8,824 bases of DNA from Bryobacteraceae bacterium (GTDB lineage: Bacteria > Acidobacteriota > Terriglobia > Bryobacterales > Bryobacteraceae). Made by a program: the position numbers and the translations under genes. Below the pieces are notes generated by a model, which saw only the letters and a list, made by a program, of their open reading frames with translations, was not told where the DNA came from and ran no database searches. Positions 1 through 6,083 of the stretch are shown here, one piece after another. The stretch spans positions 1 through 8,824 of the forward strand of contig JASHQT010000015.1 in the NCBI GenBank assembly GCA_030039005.1. The letters run 5' to 3'. Position 1 is the first letter of the stretch; each line of letters starts with the position of its first letter.

Positions 1-378
1 AAGTTTGATCATCGCGTGCCGGCCAATATGGTGGTGCTGCGCTGCTTCCTCGGCGGCAATGCGACCGGCCTTTCCGATGAAGCGATCGTCGATGCGGCGC
101 GTTCGGAATTGCACAGCATCATGGACCTGGAAGCCGAGCCGGTATTTCACAATGTGGCGCGTTGGCCGAAGTCGATGGCGCAGTACACCGTCGGGCACGC
201 GCAGCGCGTGGAACGCATCGAGCAACTAGTGCGTGAGATCCCGGGCTTCTATTTAGCCGGCAATGCGTATCACGGCATCGGCATTCCCGATTGCGTCCGC
301 ATGGGCCAGGAAGCCGCGGCGAAAATCTCCTCTAGTTACGATCAGGCCGAATATAAACCAGAGCCGCAGCCGGCGTGA
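1..378 (+). CDS. hemY: Protoporphyrinogen oxidase, C-terminal part (5' truncated by window)
   Basis: This is the C-terminal ~125 residues of an FAD-dependent protoporphyrinogen oxidase, open from base 1 in frame 1 and ending at TGA 376-378. The enzyme oxidises protoporphyrinogen IX to protoporphyrin IX late in heme synthesis. Recognition rests on the block GNAYHGIGIPDCVRMGQEAA near the C-terminus, which is the family's closing FAD-contacting segment (typically 'GN.Y.GvGIPdCi..G..AA'), and on the preceding RCFLGG and the W-P...Y-VGH pattern of this flavoprotein family. The true start and the N-terminal dinucleotide-binding GxGxxG lie outside the window. Some databases label the same family hemG; the fragment cannot separate protoporphyrinogen from coproporphyrinogen oxidase activity. 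The last 47 bases are shared, antiparallel, with the 3' end of the next gene. Confidence 0.9.
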   Translation, partial: KFDHRVPANMVVLRCFLGGNATGLSDEAIVDAARSELHSIMDLEAEPVFHNVARWPKSMAQYTVGHAQRVERIEQLVREIPGFYLAGNAYHGIGIPDCVRMGQEAAAKISSSYDQAEYKPEPQPA

Positions 379-886
379 TTTCGATGCGCTCGACGCTCGC
401 GGCGAGCTCGAATGGTTCATCGATTTTCGCATCGGGATAGAACGGCAGGAGAAAATTCCGCACCAGAAAATCGAGCGTGGCGCCGGAAACCTCCAAACCG
501 CCGATGTCCACGCTCTCCAGGTGAACGCTGGCGCGTCCGTGCGCCGATCGAATGGTGGCCCGCACGGTGACGGGTTTTTCTCCCTGGATCAGTTTCGCGA
601 CCAGAAAGTTGGTCGCCAGGCCGCTCGAGTCGCGCACCTTGAGAAAGTCGATGAGCGCCGACGCGGTGGCTTCGCCATTTCCCAAAACCAGCCGCGGATT
701 GCGAAATCCGTCCGGTACAATCATCGGAGCTTTCACGCGCACCCACGCGTTCAGCTCAGCGGGCGTGAAGCGAATCACCGATCCTGGCGCGGCGCGGCCG
801 CTATCGATGAGATCCAGTTTGCGGCTGACGCCCGCGGCTAGCGGCCCGGCAGCGCGGAGCGGACACAGGAATGTCATGGAAACCAT
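332..886 (-). CDS. Uncharacterised, probably exported protein (~184 aa)
   Basis: I do not recognise a named family. From ATG at 886 the product is 184 aa, mostly predicted beta-strand. Features that look constrained are FTPAELNAWV (40-49), PRLVLGNG (64-71), ALIDFLKVR (77-85), a GEKPV turn (102-106), ESVDIGGLEVSG (124-135) and FLLPFYPDAKIDEPFEL (145-161). The alternating pattern suggests a beta-rich substrate-binding or membrane-associated fold, but this is inference. The start is uncertain. ATG 886 has a weak GCAGG 7 nt upstream. A second ATG lies at 877. GTG at 922 would add ILAGVLMVSMTFLCPL, a better hydrophobic signal segment ending before RAAG, though without basic residues at its front. 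The gene is divergent from the SYLF gene and converges on hemY with a 47-bp overlap. That it is a real gene is supported by the coding-like conserved blocks; the function is unknown. Confidence 0.72.
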   Translation of the reverse strand: MVSMTFLCPLRAAGPLAAGVSRKLDLIDSGRAAPGSVIRFTPAELNAWVRVKAPMIVPDGFRNPRLVLGNGEATASALIDFLKVRDSSGLATNFLVAKLIQGEKPVTVRATIRSAHGRASVHLESVDIGGLEVSGATLDFLVRNFLLPFYPDAKIDEPFELAASVERIEITPAAALVYIRPDRN

Positions 887-895
887 CAGGACGCC

Positions 896-904
896 TGCTA
901 GAAT
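896..904 (+). promoter_or_regulatory. Candidate extended -10 promoter for the SYLF gene
   Basis: TGCTAGAAT gives an extended -10 (TGn + TAGAAT, 5 of 6 matches to TATAAT), with TGGAAA at 877-882 as a poor -35 after a 16-nt spacer. A start site about 7 nt downstream would fall at the ribosome binding site, leaving a very short leader. This is inferred from consensus only; acidobacterial promoters need not follow it. Confidence 0.25.
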
Positions 905-910
905 CGAGCC

Positions 911-918
911 TGAGGAGA
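911..918 (+). promoter_or_regulatory. Ribosome binding site that fixes the SYLF gene start
   Basis: TGAGGAGA lies 5 nt before ATG 924 and is a strong Shine-Dalgarno match. It selects this ATG, which is followed directly by a signal peptide, over the long in-frame upstream extension reaching back to 552. That extension reads through the antisense of the neighbouring minus-strand gene and has no family similarity. Confidence 0.75.
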
Positions 919-923
919 CCACG

Positions 924-1595
924 ATGAAATTAACGCATGTAGCGCTTCTTTTGGCAAGCAGCACGATGTTATACGCCGCCGGCGACGCAGCCAAGCGGCT
1001 CAACGATTCCGCGGACATGTTGGGCGAGATCATGTCGGCGCCCGACAAGGGAATTCCCCAGGATCTGCTGGCGAAGGCTCAGTGCGTCGTCTTGGTCCCC
1101 GGCGTCAAGAAAGCAGCGTTCATCGTCGGCGCCAAGTATGGCAAGGGCTTCATGCTGTGCCGCAAAGCCAGCGGAGTGGGCTGGTCGGCGCCGGCCGCGA
1201 TTCGCGTGGAAGGCGGGAGCTTCGGATTCCAGATCGGCGGGTCAGAAACCGACGTGGTCATGTTGGTCAACAATCAATCGGGCGCCAAGAAACTGATGCA
1301 AAGCAAATTTACTCTGGGCGTAGACGGATCCGTGGCTGCTGGTCCTGTAGGACGCGATAGTTCCGCGGAAACCGATGCCCAACTGCACGCCGAGATTCTC
1401 ACTTATTCCCGTTCGCGCGGCATCTTCGCCGGAATCTCGCTGCAGGGCGCCACTCTCCGGCCAGACGACGATTGGAACAACGAGCTGTATGGAAAGCCGA
1501 TGACCAACCAGGAAATCGTGATGGGCAGCACGCCTTCGCCGGCGGCTGCGGCGAAACTAGACATGGTGCTCGACAAGTATTCGAGCCGGAAGTAG
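924..1595 (+). CDS. Secreted SYLF-domain (Ysc84/DUF500) lipid-binding protein
   Basis: A 223-aa protein with a Sec signal peptide (K2, then hydrophobic residues to about A18-A19) followed by a SYLF domain filling the rest. Family marks seen: AKAQCVVLVPGVKKAAFIVGAKYGKG-type N-terminal block (50-75), W-S-A-P-AAIRVEGGSFGFQIG (87-105), the D-V-V-MLVNN segment (110-117), and the SYLF signature region YSRSRGIFAGISLQGATL (161-178). SYLF domains bind phosphoinositides in eukaryotes; bacterial members are exported and their ligand is not established, so periplasmic or outer-membrane lipid binding is an inference. The start is set by TGAGGAGA five bases upstream. The gene diverges from the 332-886 gene and its last 39 bases overlap the GH57 gene antiparallel. 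Length is normal for secreted bacterial members. Confidence 0.92.
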   Translation: MKLTHVALLLASSTMLYAAGDAAKRLNDSADMLGEIMSAPDKGIPQDLLAKAQCVVLVPGVKKAAFIVGAKYGKGFMLCRKASGVGWSAPAAIRVEGGSFGFQIGGSETDVVMLVNNQSGAKKLMQSKFTLGVDGSVAAGPVGRDSSAETDAQLHAEILTYSRSRGIFAGISLQGATLRPDDDWNNELYGKPMTNQEIVMGSTPSPAAAAKLDMVLDKYSSRK

Positions 1596-3563
1596 CGCGC
1601 CGTTCACGGCCAGGGCGAATTCCTGCGAGAAGCCCGTGAGAGCGAGCGGAATTCGGATTTCGACGATCCGCTGCCTGGCCAACTGAACCAGCGGATTGTC
1701 GAGCAGAGCGATGGTCTTGCCGTCCGTGCGCAGTTCGAGCGCGTGCAGCTCGAAGCCCGAGTCCAGATCGAGGCGCAGGTAGAGGTTATCGCGGTCTGAG
1801 CCGTAATAGACGTCGCGAATACGTGGCTCGGCGCTGTGCATGGCTCCCGACCGATTGTCGGGATGAAAGCGGCCGGCGCCGGTCCACTCGAAATACGAAG
1901 TCACCTCGCCGTCGATCGTCGGATGAATCGGATGCGCGGGCGGCTGATTCAGGTTCGTAACGCCCGACTTCAGAATCGGAAGCGATAATTCCGCGGGCGC
2001 GGTGACACCGAGAGCGTGGTACACGTTCGCCAGATGCTGCCGGTACAGTTCATCGAACTCGAGGCGGTTTTCCGAGATGTGTTCAGGTCCGTACCACCAG
2101 TTCCAGTCGCTGCCTTCGGCGATCAGCAGTTCTTCGTAGGCGAGCGCGCGCTGTGGTTCGCTGACCCCGGAAGCGAGCTCATCGAATCTCTTGCGCGCGG
2201 CTAGCAAATACTCCCAGGCGATGTTGTCTTCTTCGGCGCCGATCCAGACGTCGAAATTCGCGTCGATCCAGGATCCGGGATGAATGTGATCGATGCCGCG
2301 CGGCGTGTCGATCGCCAGTGCTTCGCTCACCGTCAGCGCCGCCAGATCGGAGGATTCCGAGATCCGGCGGTACAGGTCGCGCAGAAACGGGCGGCCATTC
2401 TGAGGGTAATATTCCCAGGCGTTCTCGCCATCCAGAATGATGGGGACCAAAACGTCCGCGCCGCGCTCGAGCATCGGCTGCGCGTTCTGCCGGATGCGGT
2501 CCAGAAAATTCGCCGCGGCGTCTTCGGCATGCCAACCGGAGTAAACGAAGCCTACTTCATCACTCAGGAAATGATCGCGAAAGATCATGCGCATTTCGCG
2601 GCCATTTTGTTTCCAGAGATAAGAGCGATACGTCACCTCGGGACCCGCGTCCTGGTGGACGGTACGCGCGAGAACACCGTTGTCACTCGCGGCCCACTCA
2701 AATCCGGCCTCGGCGGCGAGCGACAGAACCTCATCCGATACGGAGCCTTCGGAAGGCCACAGTCCTATGGGCGCGCTTCCCAACTGGCGCTGCATGAACT
2801 CGCGCGCGCGTTTCAGTTGATCGAGCGCGTCGTGGGGATATTGAAAACGCGGCGGGAGCGTGACACCGGGATGGGAGACGGCGGCGATGTCGGAATCGCA
2901 GATCAAGGGCAAAATGGGATGGTAAAACGGCGTGGTGGAAATCTCGATCTGGCCGCGCTCGGCGAACTCCTTGTAGACCGGCACCACCCGGCCCAGGATC
3001 TCGCGCTCCTTGCGCGCCATGAGCGCCTGATCGTCGCGCGAATAGTCGCGGCCCTTGGCGATCAGGTGTTTGACCTCCTCGTCGTGTTCCTGAAATTCTT
3101 CGTCGAACCAGGCCACCTGCGAAAGCACTTGCAGATCGCGCAGGTCCTGCACGTTGAAATGCTGCTTGGCGACGCGCGGATCGGCGCCGCATGCTTTCCA
3201 CACGTTGAACAACTCGCCGTAGCGCGGATAACGGTAAATGAGATGGTCGGCGTTGGCTTGAAAGAAGTAGCGCAGGACGAACTCGCGCTCGGCTTCGCTC
3301 AGTTCCTCGGCCGGGTTGACCGCACAATCGAGAAACGGATCCGCCGCAGTGCCAGCGGCGTACTCCTGGATCTGCACAATCATTGAGGGAACCAGGTTGA
3401 AGGTCTGATGGACGTGGGGAAAATCCTCCAGCACTTTCACCATGCCGTAGTAATCCTTGAGCGCGTGAAAGCGCGTCCAGGGAAGGCGATACTCGCCGGT
3501 CACCAGGTCCTTGTACAAAGGCTGGTGCATGTGCCAGACGAAACAGAGTAAGGCGCGCGCCAA
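1557..3563 (-). CDS. Glycoside hydrolase family 57 protein (alpha-amylase/alpha-mannosidase type)
   Basis: A 668-aa GH57 enzyme from a TTG start; these retaining enzymes act on alpha-glucans such as glycogen or maltodextrins. With TTG as residue 1: HMHQP (11-15, conserved region 1), TTPFYHPILPLI (210-221, region 2), GLWPSEGSVS (267-276, region 3, Glu272 is the expected nucleophile), FRDHFLSDEVGF (328-339, region 4, holding the expected acid/base Asp), DGENAWEYY (378-386) and EGSDWNWWYGPEH (483-495), an aromatic block typical of long GH57 members. Residues ~545-668 look like a C-terminal beta-sandwich appended after the catalytic and helical parts. No signal peptide, so probably cytoplasmic. 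It is the last gene of a run with nadE and the phosphoesterase. An in-frame ATG at 3641 would overlap the upstream gene and add 26 unconserved residues. The exact substrate cannot be read from sequence. Confidence 0.92.
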   Translation of the reverse strand: MARALLCFVWHMHQPLYKDLVTGEYRLPWTRFHALKDYYGMVKVLEDFPHVHQTFNLVPSMIVQIQEYAAGTAADPFLDCAVNPAEELSEAEREFVLRYFFQANADHLIYRYPRYGELFNVWKACGADPRVAKQHFNVQDLRDLQVLSQVAWFDEEFQEHDEEVKHLIAKGRDYSRDDQALMARKEREILGRVVPVYKEFAERGQIEISTTPFYHPILPLICDSDIAAVSHPGVTLPPRFQYPHDALDQLKRAREFMQRQLGSAPIGLWPSEGSVSDEVLSLAAEAGFEWAASDNGVLARTVHQDAGPEVTYRSYLWKQNGREMRMIFRDHFLSDEVGFVYSGWHAEDAAANFLDRIRQNAQPMLERGADVLVPIILDGENAWEYYPQNGRPFLRDLYRRISESSDLAALTVSEALAIDTPRGIDHIHPGSWIDANFDVWIGAEEDNIAWEYLLAARKRFDELASGVSEPQRALAYEELLIAEGSDWNWWYGPEHISENRLEFDELYRQHLANVYHALGVTAPAELSLPILKSGVTNLNQPPAHPIHPTIDGEVTSYFEWTGAGRFHPDNRSGAMHSAEPRIRDVYYGSDRDNLYLRLDLDSGFELHALELRTDGKTIALLDNPLVQLARQRIVEIRIPLALTGFSQEFALAVNGALLPARILVEHHV

Positions 3564-3568
3564 TGGAT

Positions 3569-3577
3569 TCCTATCTC
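3569..3577 (-). promoter_or_regulatory. Ribosome binding site supporting a TTG start for GH57
   Basis: Read on the minus strand, GAGATAGGA ends 5 nt before TTG 3563-3561. This site sits inside the 31-nt gap after the phosphoesterase stop and places the start a few residues before the conserved CFVWHMHQP, as is usual in the family. The alternative ATG 3641 lies inside the upstream gene. Confidence 0.6.
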
Positions 3578-3594
3578 GCGAACCTGCTGGGCAT

Positions 3595-6069
3595 CTATCT
3601 AGTAAACATGCTTCGCATCGGTGGCGGAGGATCGGCGCCACGCAGAGCCAGCCACAGGATGTCGTTCACCTCGTTGTCGTCGTTTAAATCCTCGCGGCTG
3701 AAATCGAGTCTCGCCGAACGCGACGCGGTGGGTGAATTGGCGGGGTTGCGGTCCTCGAGCGAGACGCGGGGCTTCTCGGCCTCATAAGGCGCGAGCGACG
3801 GTTGCTCGGAAAACGCGGCGAACATGGGCAGCGCGGCTGCATCGAAATGGGTCATGGGGCGCAAATGCAGGATCAGCTCGATGGTCCGCAGCATAGACGT
3901 AGTGTTGTACATGTGGCTGTCGACGATGCCGCGGCGCGTGTAGGGCGAGATCACAAAGGCGGGCGAACGGTGCGAATCCACGTGATCGGGGCCGTTTTGC
4001 GCGTCGTCCTCGAGCACGAAAATCGCGGTCGATGGCCAGAACTTGCTGCGCGAGATCCCTTCGACGATCATGCCCAGGGCGTAATCGTTATCGGCGAAGG
4101 CGGAAAGCGGGGCGATCTTGCCGGGCGTGGTGGCGGAGGTGTGATCGTTCGGCAAGCGCAAAAACATCAGCGCCGGCATTTGATTGGAAGCCTCGAACAC
4201 CTTCAGGTCGTCCAGGAACACTTGCGCGCGCTTCACGTCCGGGTAATCGAGGTCGAAGCTGCGATACTTCATATTGGTGACTGTAGACAGCACAGGATCC
4301 AGCACCTTCTCGATCTGGATGCCGTCCGGTCCGGCCTCTTTCTTGTTCACCACCCAATAACCGTAATTGCGCAAGGAAAGGCCGGCGGATGCGGCGTTCG
4401 TCCATAGGTAACCGGCGGGAGGGTAGGCGGCGGGCTCGCCGCCTTCGAAATCGTAGTTGGGATTGCGGCGCGCGTAATTGCTCGGCCACATTTTTTGTAC
4501 GAAATCGTTGGCGATGGCCGAAGTGGACCAGTTGTGCCCGTCCGCGCTTACGTCGGCATTCACGTAGAAGTTGTCGAACAATACGAATTCGCGCGCCAGC
4601 TTGTGATGGTTGGGCCCGACTCTTTCGTTGAACAGGCACAGCGACGGATCGCTCTCGCCTTTCCCGATGTCGCCGAGCACTTGATCGTACGTACGATTTT
4701 CCTTAACAATGTAGAGCACGTGCTGGATGGCCGCGGGAATTCCGGGCGGAACTTCGTCGAGCTGAACGTCGCTATAAGGCGAATTGTTCCGCACCTCGTC
4801 GGTATAGCCGGCGAGCGATTCGTCAGTGATCGCAGGAATGAAAGAGGCCGAGCCGGTCTGGATGTGTGCAACATATTGGACTGCCATGTTGCTTTCGCGC
4901 CTGGCGGGACTCGGGCCTTTCGGGTTCGGATAGCTACGCGATCCCTTTCCGTTCAGCACCACCAGGCGGCCGTCGGGCAGGACCTTCGCGGCGGTCGGAT
5001 ACCAGCCGGTGGGAATGAAGCCGAGCACCTGGCTGCGCGCAGCGGTCACATCCACCACGGCCGCGGCATTGGCGTCCGAGCAGACCACAAACAACCGGCT
5101 TTGATCGGGGCTGAGGGCCAGTGCGCTCGGCGTCATGCCCAGGGGATGGTTCGGCGTGGTGGACACGTTGATGGCTTCGAGCGTCCGCAAATCGCCGCTA
5201 TCGGAGACCGCTACGGAATAGACATTGTTCGTATTGGCCGCCGCGACGAAGATGCGCGCTTTGAAATCCGCCTGCCGGACCGTTGCGCGGTCGCCATCAT
5301 TATCTGGTTCCACCTCGGCGCGAGTGGCGCGATCGCGCCAGACCATATCCGTCGGATGCGCGCCCAGACGCAGCGTCTGGACGATCGCGCCGTCGCTCGT
5401 CTGGTGATGGTACAGCGACCCGTCGGCCCAACTGGTCACGTAGAACGACTTGCCGTCGGGGTTAAACAGGATGCGGTAAGGGCGGCGACCGGTCTTGAAC
5501 CGGTCAATCACCGTGCCAGATTGCGTATTAATTAGATAAATCGCGTCGTGATAGAGATCGCAGGCATACAACAGGTGGCCTTCGGGGTCGATGGCCACGT
5601 CGCCAATGAAATCGCGCGCCGAGCGCTGCGCGCCCTTCACCACTTCGAAGGTTCGCGTGGGCGTGAGCTTGCCATCCTGGCTGAGCGAGAATTCGTAAAC
5701 GGCGGCTTGCGATCCTCCACCCACCCACAGCGTGCGGCCATTGGGCGAAAGTGCAAGCCCGAGCCAAGCGTCCGGAACCGGCGTACGGCCGATCTCGCGC
5801 TGTTCTTTCGTATCGAGCACGCTGAGAGACGGTGGATTGTAGCCACCATTGAGCACGATCAAGAAGCGGCCGTTTTTCGAAAGGATGGACGACATCGGCA
5901 GCGTGTCGAGCGGCACCTGCGTGCCCGCCGGTTTCACTCGCCAGCCGCTGTTCAGCAGGAATCCGCCGTCGGCGAGTGGCCCCACTTGTTCGCGCGGTGG
6001 CGGCTGGGAGGAAGAGACCAGCGCGGCGGCGATCAGGATAACGGTGGCAATCAGAACGTGCAGTCTCAT
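3595..6069 (-). CDS. Secreted bifunctional YncE-like beta-propeller / phosphoesterase fusion
   Basis: An 824-aa exported protein. Residues 1-21 are a signal peptide (MRLHVLIATVILIAAALVSS). Residues ~45-400 are a YncE/YVTN-type propeller with recurrent blade motifs: ILSKNGRFLIVLNGG, LALSPNGRTLWVGGG, VAIDPEGHLLYACD, ILFNPDGKSFYVTSW, ALSPDQSRLFVVC and VLPDGRLVVLNG. Residues ~447-745 are a phosphoesterase/alkaline-phosphatase-superfamily domain related to phospholipase C and AcpA: IVKENRTYDQVLGD (454-467, Glu457-Asn458 expected metal ligands), SADGHNWS (508-515), LPNDHT (639-644), EDDAQNGPDHVDSHR (687-701, Asp688-Asp689 expected metal ligands). A short tail (DNEVNDILWLALRGADPPPP) follows. Substrate is unknown; phosphomonoester or phospholipid hydrolysis outside the cytoplasm is the family expectation. 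An AGAGG site precedes ATG 6069, 14 nt after the nadE stop, so it is likely co-transcribed with nadE and GH57. Confidence 0.92.
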   Translation of the reverse strand: MRLHVLIATVILIAAALVSSSQPPPREQVGPLADGGFLLNSGWRVKPAGTQVPLDTLPMSSILSKNGRFLIVLNGGYNPPSLSVLDTKEQREIGRTPVPDAWLGLALSPNGRTLWVGGGSQAAVYEFSLSQDGKLTPTRTFEVVKGAQRSARDFIGDVAIDPEGHLLYACDLYHDAIYLINTQSGTVIDRFKTGRRPYRILFNPDGKSFYVTSWADGSLYHHQTSDGAIVQTLRLGAHPTDMVWRDRATRAEVEPDNDGDRATVRQADFKARIFVAAANTNNVYSVAVSDSGDLRTLEAINVSTTPNHPLGMTPSALALSPDQSRLFVVCSDANAAAVVDVTAARSQVLGFIPTGWYPTAAKVLPDGRLVVLNGKGSRSYPNPKGPSPARRESNMAVQYVAHIQTGSASFIPAITDESLAGYTDEVRNNSPYSDVQLDEVPPGIPAAIQHVLYIVKENRTYDQVLGDIGKGESDPSLCLFNERVGPNHHKLAREFVLFDNFYVNADVSADGHNWSTSAIANDFVQKMWPSNYARRNPNYDFEGGEPAAYPPAGYLWTNAASAGLSLRNYGYWVVNKKEAGPDGIQIEKVLDPVLSTVTNMKYRSFDLDYPDVKRAQVFLDDLKVFEASNQMPALMFLRLPNDHTSATTPGKIAPLSAFADNDYALGMIVEGISRSKFWPSTAIFVLEDDAQNGPDHVDSHRSPAFVISPYTRRGIVDSHMYNTTSMLRTIELILHLRPMTHFDAAALPMFAAFSEQPSLAPYEAEKPRVSLEDRNPANSPTASRSARLDFSREDLNDDNEVNDILWLALRGADPPPPMRSMFTR
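4684..4697. repeat. 14-bp perfect palindrome inside the phosphoesterase gene
   Basis: ATCGTACGTACGAT is its own reverse complement. It encodes the Arg-Thr-Tyr-Asp of the catalytic KENRTYD motif, so protein constraint could explain most of it. Presence is certain; any function is unsupported. Confidence 0.9.
5364..5380. repeat. Perfect inverted repeat in the propeller-coding region
   Basis: CCAGACG, a 3-nt loop CAG, then CGTCTGG: a 7-bp perfect stem on either strand, inside the beta-propeller part of the fusion gene. It has no following T-run and is not at a gene end, so it is not an intrinsic terminator. Confidence 0.9.
5487..5505. repeat. Perfect inverted repeat made of two ACCGGT palindromes
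   Basis: GACCGGT, loop CTTGA, ACCGGTC: a 7-bp perfect stem whose arms each contain the palindrome ACCGGT, so the arms are also direct repeats. It encodes the Asp-Arg-Phe-Lys-Thr-Gly-Arg part of a propeller blade. About 105 bp separate it from the other stem at 5364-5380. Confidence 0.9.
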
Positions 6070-6083
6070 GGGAACCTCTGGCG

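Noticed and set aside
552..923. N-terminal extension of the SYLF reading frame upstream of ATG 924
   Set aside because: The extension is antisense to the 332-886 gene, while ATG 924 has a strong ribosome binding site and a signal peptide directly after it.
887..1048. N-terminal extension of the 332-886 minus-strand frame to ATG 1048
   Set aside because: Most of it is antisense to the SYLF signal peptide and early domain, with no ribosome binding site; only the part after about 922 could be real.
1599..1610. Small hairpin GCCG-TTCA-CGGC just after the SYLF stop as a terminator
   Set aside because: The stem is only 4 bp, has no T-run and lies inside the GH57 coding sequence.
2280..3386. Long plus-strand open frame (368 codons) antisense to GH57
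   Set aside because: It lies wholly opposite a gene with all GH57 motifs. Its translation is rich in Arg, Gly, Val and His with no motif, as expected of a high-GC antisense shadow.
4495..5535. Long plus-strand open frame (346 codons) antisense to the phosphoesterase fusion
   Set aside because: It is opposite well-conserved catalytic and propeller motifs, has no start signal and no recognisable family.
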